Source: Ignavibacterium sp.
GTDB taxonomy: Bacteria > Bacteroidota > Ignavibacteria > Ignavibacteriales > Ignavibacteriaceae
Reading direction: 5' to 3'
Length of the DNA: 51,527 nucleotides
Assembly (NCBI GenBank): GCA_018335755.1
Contig: JAGXRK010000054.1
Location: forward strand, 1 to 51,527
Below the pieces are notes generated by a model. It made no database searches. It saw only the letters and a list, made by a program, of their open reading frames with translations, and was not told where the DNA came from. Positions 9,337-18,001 of this stretch are shown here, piece after piece; positions within the stretch are counted from its first letter, which is position 1; every line of letters starts with the position of its first letter. Both the position numbers and the translations under genes were made by a program.

Positions 9337-10515
9337 ATGAAAAAACTTTTGGTCTCGTTATTATTTGCATTTTTTATTCTTGCCGGATGCGGAGAAGAAA
9401 ATTCTGTTATATCACCACTCACCGATAACAGCACCGGTAAATTAGTCTTAAAAATAGATAAGCATAATGCACCCGCTTCTGTTGTTTTTGTTGAAGCCAC
9501 ACTATCAAGAAGTGGATTTGAACCAATATATGCAGAGTTAAATTTGTTAAGTGATACAACTGCAAACATCAGTTTAAATGAAATTCCGGAAGGCCAATGG
9601 AACCTTGTTGTTGATGCTAAAAATCAATCAGGTGTTGTTGAATTTACAGGTGAAACTGACGTGAATGTTCTTGCAAACACAGTCATTGATGTGAACCTTA
9701 CGTTGTACCCAATTCCCGGCAGTACTGGCGGCATTCAGCTTTTGGTTAGCTGGGGTGGTAGCGGCGGCGGAAGCGAACAGCCCATCTTTCTGATCATTGA
9801 TGAAGATGTCCTGGACAATGATCTTCAGTTTAACAATACCGGCGGCGGAATTATTCCCGGCGGTCCGCAATTCTTTACCGATTGGGACGTGAATGATGAT
9901 ATTGCAAGTGAAACTCAGCGCAGTGTGCTTCGTTACTTCCAATCTAATATCGGCAGGACAATTACAATAAAATCCGGCAAGACCGGTGATGAAGGCTGGT
10001 TTGCACCAAATTGTATTCCTGCAAAATGGATCAACAGCTACGCTAATAATGATAACAATTGTCTGACCGGTTCCGAGCAGCAATTAGCTATAAAAAATTA
10101 CGTTGGACTTAATGGTACTTCTGCAATTCCTTCCCAGCAAAGATTAGACAAGATTCCGGATGTCAGGCCATTACGTGCTCTTGGATTGAATCGCTTGATA
10201 GGTAGGGTTGTATATGCGGTTGTGTATGATAGTGATTTAAGTATTAACTATGATCTTGGTACACCACTTGGAGTAAACGGTAATTTACAGGGCGAAACAC
10301 TTGGTGTTGTAGCTTTTCAGGTTAATGAAGTCAGAACACTAAATAATTTTTCCAGCAGTACATTACCTGAAGTGCAGATAACTATTCTTGATGCCGCTTC
10401 ATATTCAAACAGCAATTTTATGCTGCTTAGTGCTCCTGTTCCGGCCAGCTCCTCAGTTCCCAATGACAGAATAGCTCCCGGTTCACCAGATGGATATTAT
10501 TCTTTAGGAAACTAA
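9337..10515 (+). CDS. Lipoprotein of unknown function
   Basis: 392 aa from the ATG at 9337. The frame extends upstream to 9256, but the lipoprotein signal MKKLLVSLLFAFFILAGC begins at 9337, with an AAAGGAAAT ribosome-binding site about 8 bp before it. The lipobox is ILAGC with the lipidated Cys at residue 18. A beta-rich ~130-residue segment follows, then a Gly-rich linker (SWGGSGGGS, GGGIIPGG) and a ~220-residue C-terminal region of no recognised family. There is no T9SS tail, so it is anchored by lipid. It is monocistronic: the minus-strand gene upstream is divergent, and a strong terminator follows at 10554. Confidence 0.85.
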   Translation: MKKLLVSLLFAFFILAGCGEENSVISPLTDNSTGKLVLKIDKHNAPASVVFVEATLSRSGFEPIYAELNLLSDTTANISLNEIPEGQWNLVVDAKNQSGVVEFTGETDVNVLANTVIDVNLTLYPIPGSTGGIQLLVSWGGSGGGSEQPIFLIIDEDVLDNDLQFNNTGGGIIPGGPQFFTDWDVNDDIASETQRSVLRYFQSNIGRTITIKSGKTGDEGWFAPNCIPAKWINSYANNDNNCLTGSEQQLAIKNYVGLNGTSAIPSQQRLDKIPDVRPLRALGLNRLIGRVVYAVVYDSDLSINYDLGTPLGVNGNLQGETLGVVAFQVNEVRTLNNFSSSTLPEVQITILDAASYSNSNFMLLSAPVPASSSVPNDRIAPGSPDGYYSLGN

Positions 10516-10553
10516 ATACAAATAAGTATTAGAAATAATATCCTTGTGAAATT

Positions 10554-10580
10554 AAGGGCTCGAAAGAGCCCTTTTCTCTT
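10554..10580 (+). terminator. Rho-independent terminator after the 9337 lipoprotein gene
   Basis: A perfect 8-bp stem AAGGGCTC / GAGCCCTT with a GAAA tetraloop is followed by TTCTCTT. Confidence 0.8.
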
Positions 10581-10766
10581 AGGGGTTAACCGAATACTCT
10601 TACCTTTTAATCAATTGCCGAAATTATTCCTAAGTTAAAAGTTTTGTCATACCCTATAAATAAATTTTGAACAAGGCAGCGTCAAAATTTCATTAAATAA
10701 CACTATTTTATATATAAGACTTGAAGATTTTTATTATTAGTGATCACATAATAACAAAGCGTTTAA
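10574..10766. other. Non-coding stretch upstream of the ECF sigma operon
   Basis: From the end of the lipoprotein terminator to the in-frame TAA at 10764-10766 I see no gene or RNA. It probably holds the promoter of the sigma operon, but no clean TTTG / TAnnTTTG pair is visible. Confidence 0.4.
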
Positions 10767-10904
10767 AACAGAGAGAAAAAAATAGATTTTCTAAGCTTAA
10801 ACAAATCGGAATTAGATCAGCTGCTTGAATCTTCCAAGAGCGGAAATTCAAAATCGTTTTCTCAAATTTCCGTTCATGTAAGGGAAATTGCCCTTTCTTA
10901 TTTT

Positions 10905-11327
10905 ATGTCAAAGTACCGTGCAGGTAAAATAATCAATAAAGACGATGCTGAAGATCTTACAAATTCCGTTTACCTTGCCTTTGCAGAACAGTTCGAAAAA
11001 ATTGATAATATAGAAAACTGGCTAAGACGCGTTATTTTCTTAACATTTGTCCGTTTTTACAAAAGAAACACTACCCACAGAACGTACGAACTGAATGAAA
11101 GAACTGCTGCAGAGAATACCAATCAACAGGCAGAAAACAGCTTTGATGTTGAAGCAATACGAAAGGTTTTGCACGAGCTTAGCGAGGAAAAACAGGAAAT
11201 AATCCAGCTCCGTTTCTGGGGCGAACTTAAGTTTCAGGAAATAGCTGAGCGGCTTAATAAGTCGGAAGCAGCGGTAAAAAAAATGTTTTACAGAACAGTT
11301 GAGGAAATAAAAGACAGGCTGGAATAA
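10905..11327 (+). CDS. ECF-type RNA polymerase sigma factor
   Basis: 140 aa from the first ATG. Region 2 motifs are seen: KDDAEDLTNSVYLAFAEQF (residues 13-31, helix 2.2 with the DAEDL signature) and ENWLRRVIFLTFVRFYKR (2.3/2.4). Region 4 is a helix-turn-helix: LSEEKQEIIQLRFWGELKF QEIAERLNKSEAAVKKMFYRTVEEI. The frame is open without a stop from 10767. The translated upstream 41-46 codons (ending ...SVHVREIALSYF) look like the missing start of region 2.1, so the real protein is probably about 180 aa with a non-standard start near 10767-10800; no ATG, GTG or TTG is in frame there. It is the first gene of an operon with an anti-sigma/TPR protein (59 bp on) and a TPR-CHAT protease. The role is to direct transcription of a stress or envelope regulon, probably including this operon (inference). 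Confidence 0.88.
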   Translation: MSKYRAGKIINKDDAEDLTNSVYLAFAEQFEKIDNIENWLRRVIFLTFVRFYKRNTTHRTYELNERTAAENTNQQAENSFDVEAIRKVLHELSEEKQEIIQLRFWGELKFQEIAERLNKSEAAVKKMFYRTVEEIKDRLE

Positions 11328-11386
11328 TTGTCACTTTTGATTAACATAAGTTACTATTTGTGATAAACCATCAAAGGTTAATGAAG

Positions 11387-12358
11387 ATGAACGAACTTGA
11401 TAAAATATTAGAACTACTTGAAAAAGACGGGCTTTCCCCGGATGAGCAGAAAGAGCTTGACGAATTACTTTCCGCAGTACCTGATTCTGAAAAGATCGTC
11501 AAAACTTTTAATAGCTTAAGGAATTTTTTTGATAAAGACTCACATCCCGATGAAGTTCTTATTGGCGAGTACGTGCTTTATAAAAATGATATGCTTGACG
11601 ATAAGCGGACAATGCTTGTGCTTGAAAATAAAATTGCAGATCATCTGAGAGTTTGTAATGAATGCAAAAATATTTTCACAGACTTTAATTCAGAATATGC
11701 AGACGTTGATTCGTTTCTTACTGAATCAATAAGAGAAACAAAACCAAACGAAGAGATTCAAAATATTTCTGCAGGATTTTTCCGGAAATTTACTGCGGGA
11801 AGATTTGCCTATGCTGCCGTTGCAGCACTTGTTTTAATTTATCTCGGGATGTTTGCTGCTTCTTCTGTTTTTGTACCCGACTATAAGAAGTATGCAATAT
11901 CAGATGATGATAGAAGTTTTTATAACACCAGGGGAAGAACGTCAGAACTGTTTCAAAGGGGCTTGAACGCTATTGATAAAAAAGAATATAACAACGCAAT
12001 TCTTCTTCTTGAACAGGATATAAACTCTAACATTAACGAACCGTCAATCTTTTATTCACATTTTATTTTAGGTGTAACATACATACAAAGTTCAGAATCG
12101 TCTTTTCTTGGAACATTTAAATCCTTTGACAAAGAAAAAATTGAAAACGGAATAACTAACCTGAAAAAAGCAATTGAACTTAATTCAAGCGGCAAATATG
12201 AAAACCTCAACCTTGATGCGCACTATTTCGCCGGCAAAGCATATATGCTAATCGATAAAACAAACTCCGCAGCTGAACATCTTAAAATAGTTGTAAGTAA
12301 TAAAGGCAGCTACTATAAAAAAGCACAGGAACTGCTGGATAAAATCAACGCGAGATAA
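11387..12358 (+). CDS. Membrane anti-sigma factor with periplasmic TPR-like region
   Basis: 323 aa from the ATG at 11387, chosen because AAAGG lies about 9 bp upstream; starts at 11360 (GTG) and 11381 (ATG) are in the same frame. The N-terminal ~130 residues are cytoplasmic and contain a zf-HC2-like element (HPDEVLIGEYV ... IADHLRVCNECKNIF), with the H-x3-C-x2-C spacing of zinc anti-sigma domains. A single membrane helix follows (FAYAAVAALVLIYLGMFAA, about 143-161). The rest lies outside the membrane and shows TPR-like helices (ALNAIDKKEYNNAILLLEQ-type and LKKAIELNSSGKYENLNLDA), implying a protein-interaction sensor. It sits between the sigma gene and the TPR-CHAT gene, only 3 bp before the latter. 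Role (inference): it holds the sigma factor at the membrane until released. Confidence 0.82.
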   Translation: MNELDKILELLEKDGLSPDEQKELDELLSAVPDSEKIVKTFNSLRNFFDKDSHPDEVLIGEYVLYKNDMLDDKRTMLVLENKIADHLRVCNECKNIFTDFNSEYADVDSFLTESIRETKPNEEIQNISAGFFRKFTAGRFAYAAVAALVLIYLGMFAASSVFVPDYKKYAISDDDRSFYNTRGRTSELFQRGLNAIDKKEYNNAILLLEQDINSNINEPSIFYSHFILGVTYIQSSESSFLGTFKSFDKEKIENGITNLKKAIELNSSGKYENLNLDAHYFAGKAYMLIDKTNSAAEHLKIVVSNKGSYYKKAQELLDKINAR

Positions 12359-12361
12359 TCA

Positions 12362-15300
12362 ATGTTTTTATGGAAATCTGTTCTGGTTCTGATTTCGATT
12401 TTAACCGTAACGTTACCGGGACTGATTGTTATTTCTTTTACTTATCTGCCGCAGCAAGAATCAACTGGAAAAAAAGCTGAAACCCGGTTAGAAGAAAAAA
12501 AGCTATCTAAAAGCTTTTACCAGATTGAACGTTCAATCCGGAATGAAGAATATGATAAGATTGCTACGCCTAAAAAGATAGCCGACCTTACAAGCAAATT
12601 TGAGCGCGAATATCTTGGGTCATTAATTAAAAAGAGATCTGAAGATTTTTCATCACAGTATAATCTTCTTAGCTGGCAATTAAGCTATGTGCCTGAGATA
12701 TTCAGATATTACGATGACCTGGTATTTGCAGCAAGAGCTACTAACAAATTAAAAGAATTAAAAGAACAGGCAGGAAGATTAAAATCCCAAAGCGGTTTCA
12801 AAATCTACCTTATTGCCTTAATTGAACACCAACTTGGTAATTACAATCAAGCATTAAAAATTTTAGATGGCATACCAAAGCTCACCAAAGAAACTCTTTT
12901 TCTTAAAGCCCAGGCACTCAGAGGAATTGGCAATTATGATCAGGCTTTTAAGGAATTAGATTCTGCTGAAAAACTTGCGGCAGGTGAAAGAGACTTTTTA
13001 GCAAAACTTTATAATTCGAAAGGTTCTCTCCTTTTTCTTTCGGGGCAGAGTAAAATGGCAGATGAGTTTTATAAAAGAGCCAATCAAACAGCACGTTCTG
13101 CCGGTAACAGGGAAGAAGAAACAAGATCATTAATTAACCTTGGAATAATTGCTGACGATAAAGGTGATGTTGTATCCGCCAGAAATCTTTTCCGCCAGGC
13201 ACTTGGCATAATAAATAAGACCAGCGATCCGGAACTGAAAGCATTTTCATTTTCAGAGCTTGGCGTCTCTTACTCGTTAACTAACGAAATTATTGATGCA
13301 AAAAGTTTTTATGAAAAAAGTTATCACCTTTATACTAAACTAAATAACAATGAAAGATTATCTTATTTGTCGGGCAATCTTGCAGCAATTTACAGCCAGC
13401 TCTCTAATTCTAAAGCGGCACTGAAACACTACGAAGAAGGACTTAAATTTGCAGGAGAGAACAGAAAAGGACAAATCCTAAATCTTATTGGTCTGGGTGA
13501 TGTATATGCAAACCTTGCAAATTATTCTAAGGCGCTCGGTTATTATGAGCAGGCAAAAAAGATCTCTGAAGAAATAAAGGACGTACAATCAACTGCATCG
13601 GTTGATGTTAGTATAGGCACGCTTTTATATAACATAGGAAGAACGCACAAAGCAATTGAGTTCTATAAAAATGCTGCCGGAATAATTGATGTTCAAAGCA
13701 ATCCATATGTAGCCGCCGATCTTTACTTTAAAACAGGAATAGCATATTCCGATATTGACAGCCTGGAAAAAGGGGCAGAGTATTATAAAAGAGGGCTGGA
13801 GCTTGCACAGTCTTCGGGCGATATTTATAACGAAATTATAATAAGCACGGAGCTTGCTCACAATTATTATTTGAAAAATGATTTGAAATCCGCCGAAGAA
13901 ATACTTAAGAAGATCGGCACCATAACAAGGCGTTACGGCTTAGTTCAGCTTGCAAATGTGCAGGATCTTTATCAAGCAAAGATATTTATCAGGCGGAATG
14001 AAGAAGGTAAAGCAACGCCACTTCTTTATAAGGTGTTGAATACATCCACATCCATTTCTGATTACAATACCCGGATTGAAGCAGGTTACATTCTTGCCAG
14101 GTTAAGTGAATCCCGGAAGAACCATTCCGATGCAGAAAAATATTATAACCTAACCGTGGATCTGATAGATGAATTATCCCGTCCGCTTTTTGGAAATCCG
14201 GAAATTCAGATCTACCGCTTTTCATCTTTAAATGATGTCTTTTCATCTTATGCCGAATTTCTATATAACCTTGGAAAGCACAGGGAAAGTTTCAATGTTG
14301 TTGAAAGATCAAGATCAAGAAACACCATTCAGAACTTGAACAATATAAAGATAACCTCAGCTATTGATGATCAGGATATGCTTAACCGTCTCTATGATCT
14401 CGACTGGATGATAAAGTCCGGATTGTATTCGGGCACAGAGTTAATTAAGCACAAGCAGGAGTATGATACTCTTAAAACAGCAATTATCAGAAAGTCGCCC
14501 ACAGTTAAAAAATATGTAAATAATCTTTTCAGTTTTCCGGAAATCAATTATCAAAAAAATCTTTCGGAAAATGAAAACATTGTTACAGTAAACTTAAGTG
14601 AAAAATCAACTCAGCTTTTTCTGATTTCAAAGGATAAATTTTTAAGCAGACAGGTAAACCTTGGCAGAGAGCAGATTAAAAAACTTGTTTCAGATATTGC
14701 ACCCATTTATTCAGAAAATTTAATTGATGACGGAATATATTTTAACCAGGATCTTTTCTCTTTTAATGCCAGGGCATCATTTATACTGTTTGAGCAGGTT
14801 TTCAAACCTATACTTTCAGAGATTAAAGCAGATGAGCATATAGTTTTTAATCTGCCCGCCGAACTTGCTTTTTTACCTTTGGAATTTCTTGTTACAGAAT
14901 ATGATAAATCCGGCAGCCCTTATTATTATAATGATAAAAAGTTTTTAATTGATAAGTATATTGTTTCATATTCTCCGTCCTTATCTGTATATCTTTTTCA
15001 GAAAGAGAAAGAAACCAGCGATAACAGCACCGTAATGCTTGTTGGTGATCCGCAGTTTAAAAATAACGATTTTGCTCTTAGTTACAGGGGCGGAATGATT
15101 GAAGACGATTCATTCAATTCAAGAAACCTGGTTTTATTCCCTCTTGAGTATTCTAAAGAAGAAATAAAAAACCTTAACAATCTTATTTCGGACGGCTTTG
15201 TTTTAATTTCAGATGATGCAACAGAATCAAACTTTAAGAAGAATGCCGAAACCAGCAAAGTCATTCATCTATCAACGCACTCGTTCCTTCATAAAGATCA

Positions 15301-15790
15301 GCCATTGATATTATTTTCGCAAAAAGACGATTCTGCTAACGATGGATTTCTTGAAGCCGCAGAAATTCTGGAACTCAACTTAAACAGCGAGCTTGTTGTC
15401 CTTAGTTCCTGCCGCTCCGGATTGGGCAGAGTTGATCAAGCAGAAGGTGTGATTGGTATGCAGAAATCATTTTTTGAAGCCGGCACAAAAAGCATTATAG
15501 TTTCTTTGTGGGACGTAAATGACAAATACACTTCATTTTTTATGCAAAGTTTTTATAAGTTTCTTGCTGATGGAAACAGCAGGGCAGAAGCAGTTCGAAA
15601 AGCAAAAATTCACTTTAAGGAAAACTATTCAGCTAATCCGTATTACTGGTCAGCATTTATTCTCTCAGGCGATGCCTCCGCATTTGAATTAAACAAATCA
15701 TCGGACGGTTTTCTTTTCTATCTGCTGTTTGTAATTGCCCTTGTCGCGGTATCGGTTTACTTTTTCTATTTTAGAAAAAGAAAAGTCTGA
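12362..15790 (+). CDS. Membrane-anchored TPR-CHAT protease
   Basis: 1142 aa. An N-terminal hydrophobic segment (WKSVLVLISILTVTLPGLIVIS) is a signal anchor. From about residue 130 to 600 there are many tetratricopeptide repeats (for example GNYDQAFKELDSAEKL, SKALGYYEQAKKISEE, GAEYYKRGLELAQSSGD). The C-terminal ~380 residues form a CHAT domain of the caspase-like clan CD fold. The catalytic pair is intact: His973 in IHLSTHSF and Cys1017 in VVLSSCRSGLG, followed by GVIGMQKSFFEAGTKSIIVSLWDV. It ends in a second hydrophobic helix (FLFYLLFVIALVAVSVYFFYF) and RKRK. The two helices imply that the TPR and CHAT domains face the periplasm. CHAT proteases (separase-like; the Csx29 partner in type III-E CRISPR) cut specific protein targets. 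Located directly behind a sigma/anti-sigma pair, this one may process the anti-sigma factor or act as an effector (inference). Confidence 0.9.
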   Translation: MFLWKSVLVLISILTVTLPGLIVISFTYLPQQESTGKKAETRLEEKKLSKSFYQIERSIRNEEYDKIATPKKIADLTSKFEREYLGSLIKKRSEDFSSQYNLLSWQLSYVPEIFRYYDDLVFAARATNKLKELKEQAGRLKSQSGFKIYLIALIEHQLGNYNQALKILDGIPKLTKETLFLKAQALRGIGNYDQAFKELDSAEKLAAGERDFLAKLYNSKGSLLFLSGQSKMADEFYKRANQTARSAGNREEETRSLINLGIIADDKGDVVSARNLFRQALGIINKTSDPELKAFSFSELGVSYSLTNEIIDAKSFYEKSYHLYTKLNNNERLSYLSGNLAAIYSQLSNSKAALKHYEEGLKFAGENRKGQILNLIGLGDVYANLANYSKALGYYEQAKKISEEIKDVQSTASVDVSIGTLLYNIGRTHKAIEFYKNAAGIIDVQSNPYVAADLYFKTGIAYSDIDSLEKGAEYYKRGLELAQSSGDIYNEIIISTELAHNYYLKNDLKSAEEILKKIGTITRRYGLVQLANVQDLYQAKIFIRRNEEGKATPLLYKVLNTSTSISDYNTRIEAGYILARLSESRKNHSDAEKYYNLTVDLIDELSRPLFGNPEIQIYRFSSLNDVFSSYAEFLYNLGKHRESFNVVERSRSRNTIQNLNNIKITSAIDDQDMLNRLYDLDWMIKSGLYSGTELIKHKQEYDTLKTAIIRKSPTVKKYVNNLFSFPEINYQKNLSENENIVTVNLSEKSTQLFLISKDKFLSRQVNLGREQIKKLVSDIAPIYSENLIDDGIYFNQDLFSFNARASFILFEQVFKPILSEIKADEHIVFNLPAELAFLPLEFLVTEYDKSGSPYYYNDKKFLIDKYIVSYSPSLSVYLFQKEKETSDNSTVMLVGDPQFKNNDFALSYRGGMIEDDSFNSRNLVLFPLEYSKEEIKNLNNLISDGFVLISDDATESNFKKNAETSKVIHLSTHSFLHKDQPLILFSQKDDSANDGFLEAAEILELNLNSELVVLSSCRSGLGRVDQAEGVIGMQKSFFEAGTKSIIVSLWDVNDKYTSFFMQSFYKFLADGNSRAEAVRKAKIHFKENYSANPYYWSAFILSGDASAFELNKSSDGFLFYLLFVIALVAVSVYFFYFRKRKV

Positions 15791-15815
15791 TAAGTTTTTT
15801 CATCCCGTCATTTTA

Positions 15816-15823
15816 TATATTTG
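15816..15823 (+). promoter_or_regulatory. Possible -7 promoter element for the M28 peptidase gene
   Basis: TATATTTG fits the Bacteroidota -7 consensus TAnnTTTG and lies 31 bp before the ATG at 15855. No good TTTG -33 element is visible at the right distance, so this is weak. Confidence 0.35.
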
Positions 15824-15854
15824 CCAGACTTAATATTTAAACCGGATTTTTAAA

Positions 15855-17336
15855 ATGAGAAGAATACTTTTATTACTGATATTGAACACATCGTTCATAA
15901 CTGCTCAAATTTCAGAAGCACCGAAGCAAGCAGTTAATAATTTTATTAATGTAGAATCTCTCCTTCAAAAAGTTGAATTGTTATGTTCCCCAGAGTTTGC
16001 AGGAAGATTTTCCGGCAGCGACGGCTATGATAAGGCTTCCGATTATGTAAGAAGCTACTTTAAAGAATTAGGATTGAAACCTGCATTCAATGGAGATTAC
16101 TATCAAAAGCTTTTTGTTGAATACAATGAAATAAAAGCCCCAGCTGAATTTTCTTTAGTGAAAGATGGAAAAGTGTTTATTAAGTATGAACTGGGAACTG
16201 ATTATGCTTTCAGGGGATTTACCGGTTCGGGTAACCTTACAGCCCCGGTGGTTTTTTGCGGATACGGAATTTCCAGCGAAACTTATGATGATTATAAAGA
16301 TGTTGATGTGGCAGGAAAAGTTGTAATTGTGTTCAAGCAGAATCCGAATTGGAAAATTGAGGACGTGAACTGGAGCAGCGGATATCCCAGAGAAAAAGCC
16401 AAAACTGCCGCAGATCGCGGAGCTATCGGCTTGATTATGATTTCACGACCGCTGGATAAGAATCCTCAACCTGTAATTGCAAGTGTTATGCACGGAGGCG
16501 GAAGCGATCAGAATGAAAATTTTCCACAGCTTCAAATGAGTCTTGATGCCGCTAACGATTTTCTCACCGGAACAGGCTATTACATTGAAAATCTTCAAGC
16601 GAAGATTGATGAAACTCAAAAACCTTTTTCATTTGAATTGCCCGCATCAGCATTAATAAAAGTTAATGCGGATTACTATAAGGAAAAAGAAACTCAGAAT
16701 ATTGCAGCAGTTCTTGAAGGAAGCGACGAAATATTAAAAAATGAATTTATTATAATTGGCGCCCATTTAGATCATGTAGGTTCTCAGGCAGGTGGGGTAT
16801 ATTATCCCGGAGCTAATGATAATGCATCCGGTTCTGCTGGAGTAATGCAGTTAGCCGAAGCTCTTGTTAAAAACGGAATTAAAACTAAACGCTCTGTTAT
16901 TTTTACTTTGTTTGCGAGCGAAGAGCAAGGATTATTCGGCGCGGAATATTTTGTTCAAAATCCGCCAGTTGATTTAAATAATATAGTTGCAATGTTAAAT
17001 ATGGATTGTATTGCTTCGGGAGATAGCATTCAAATCGGTAACGGTAAAAGCGCTCCTGAATTATGGCAGATTTTCAGTGATGTAGATTTACAAAATGATA
17101 ATCTTATGCTTAAAAGAACGTGGTCTGGCGGAGGTGCAGACGCAACTCCGTTTCATAATAAAGGCATTCCCACCGCATATATAGTTACTTATTACAGTTA
17201 CGCTCATTTACATTTACCCTCCGACCTTCCGGAAACATTAAATGGTCAGCTTTATGAAAGTGTTGTAAAACTTACATCACGAGCGTTGATAAAATTGGCA
17301 AACGGAGAGTACAAAAGGGAGAAATTAGTTGATTAA
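15855..17336 (+). CDS. Secreted M28-family zinc peptidase with PA domain
   Basis: 493 aa. Signal peptide MRRILLLLILNTSFITAQ. A protease-associated (PA) insert lies at about 115-260 (GNLTAPVVFCGYGISSET ... DVAGKVVIV). The M28 metallopeptidase domain follows with a full set of di-zinc residues: His304 in GAHLDHVG, Asp322 in GANDNASG, the Glu356-Glu357 pair in SEEQGLFGAEYF (catalytic base plus ligand), Asp384 in NMDCIA, and a C-terminal His in HLHLPSD. It is predicted to be an exported aminopeptidase. It lacks a T9SS tail, unlike the M28 protein at 49017, so it is probably periplasmic. It begins 64 bp after the TPR-CHAT gene and is followed after 48 bp by the SlyD-like gene; co-transcription with the sigma operon is possible. 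Confidence 0.92.
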   Translation: MRRILLLLILNTSFITAQISEAPKQAVNNFINVESLLQKVELLCSPEFAGRFSGSDGYDKASDYVRSYFKELGLKPAFNGDYYQKLFVEYNEIKAPAEFSLVKDGKVFIKYELGTDYAFRGFTGSGNLTAPVVFCGYGISSETYDDYKDVDVAGKVVIVFKQNPNWKIEDVNWSSGYPREKAKTAADRGAIGLIMISRPLDKNPQPVIASVMHGGGSDQNENFPQLQMSLDAANDFLTGTGYYIENLQAKIDETQKPFSFELPASALIKVNADYYKEKETQNIAAVLEGSDEILKNEFIIIGAHLDHVGSQAGGVYYPGANDNASGSAGVMQLAEALVKNGIKTKRSVIFTLFASEEQGLFGAEYFVQNPPVDLNNIVAMLNMDCIASGDSIQIGNGKSAPELWQIFSDVDLQNDNLMLKRTWSGGGADATPFHNKGIPTAYIVTYYSYAHLHLPSDLPETLNGQLYESVVKLTSRALIKLANGEYKREKLVD

Positions 17337-17384
17337 TGGGTTATATTATTATTGAAATTCTCAAAAATAAAACAAGGAAACAAG

Positions 17385-17870
17385 ATGACATTGACCCAAA
17401 ACAAAGTTGTTACTTTCAACTATACTTTAAAAGACGAAGAAGGTAACACACTCGATTCTACTGTTAATGCAGCCCCTTTTTCATTTCTGAGCGGAATGGG
17501 ACAAATACTTCCGAAGCTTGAAGAGGCAATAACCGGAATGCTGCTTGGCACCAGGAAAAATGTTAAAATAAGCGCTGCTGAGGCTTATGGTGAATATAAT
17601 GAAGGTGCTGTTCAGCAAGTTGATAGAACTAATTTTCCAAAAGATGCAGATCTGCAACCTGGTATGCAGTTCATGGCTAACTCACCGGATGGAAATCAAA
17701 TGCCTTTTATTATTTCAGAGGTGAAAGACGATAATATAAAAATTGATTTTAACCATCCTCTTGCAGGTAAAAATCTTGAGTTTGATGTTGAACTTTTAGA
17801 TATAAGAGATGCTACTTCCGAAGAACTTGCTCATGGTCACGTGCACGGCCCTGGCGGACACCATCACTGA
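17385..17870 (+). CDS. SlyD-like FKBP-type peptidyl-prolyl isomerase
   Basis: 161 aa from the ATG at 17385, preceded by AAGGAAA; an in-frame TTG at 17352 is less likely. The fold is the FKBP core with an insert-in-flap domain, as in SlyD: VVTFNYTLKDEEGNTLDST, FLSGMGQILPKLEEAITGM, VKISAAEAYGEYNEGAVQQV and HPLAGKNLEFDVELLDI. The His-rich C-terminus (AHGHVHGPGGHHH) matches the metal-binding tail of SlyD proteins. The reaction is cis-trans isomerisation of Xaa-Pro bonds plus chaperone activity in the cytoplasm. A strong terminator follows. Confidence 0.92.
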   Translation: MTLTQNKVVTFNYTLKDEEGNTLDSTVNAAPFSFLSGMGQILPKLEEAITGMLLGTRKNVKISAAEAYGEYNEGAVQQVDRTNFPKDADLQPGMQFMANSPDGNQMPFIISEVKDDNIKIDFNHPLAGKNLEFDVELLDIRDATSEELAHGHVHGPGGHHH

Positions 17871-17885
17871 TAAATATTATGTGAA

Positions 17886-17920
17886 AGAGCCGGAAAACTG
17901 ATTTTTCCGGTTCTTTTTTT
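17886..17920 (+). terminator. Rho-independent terminator after the SlyD-like gene
   Basis: A 12-bp stem (AGAGCCGGAAAA with TTTTCCGGTTCT, one G-U pair) has a 5-nt loop and is followed by a run of eight T. Confidence 0.9.
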
Positions 17921-18001
17921 TAAAAGCCTGTCCCTTTTTAGACCCACAATGCACTTTTAGATTAAGTAAAGACAAAGTTAAATTAATCTAAGAGGAAAAA
18001 T

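Noticed and set aside
9628..10083. 151-codon minus-strand frame opposite the lipoprotein gene
   Set aside because: No signal, domain or ribosome site; the plus-strand gene has a clear lipoprotein signal and flanking RBS and terminator.
12362..15790. Type III-E CRISPR-associated CHAT protease (Csx29-like)
   Set aside because: No CRISPR array or Cas7-11 gene is nearby, and the protein has a membrane segment at each end and a sigma-factor context.
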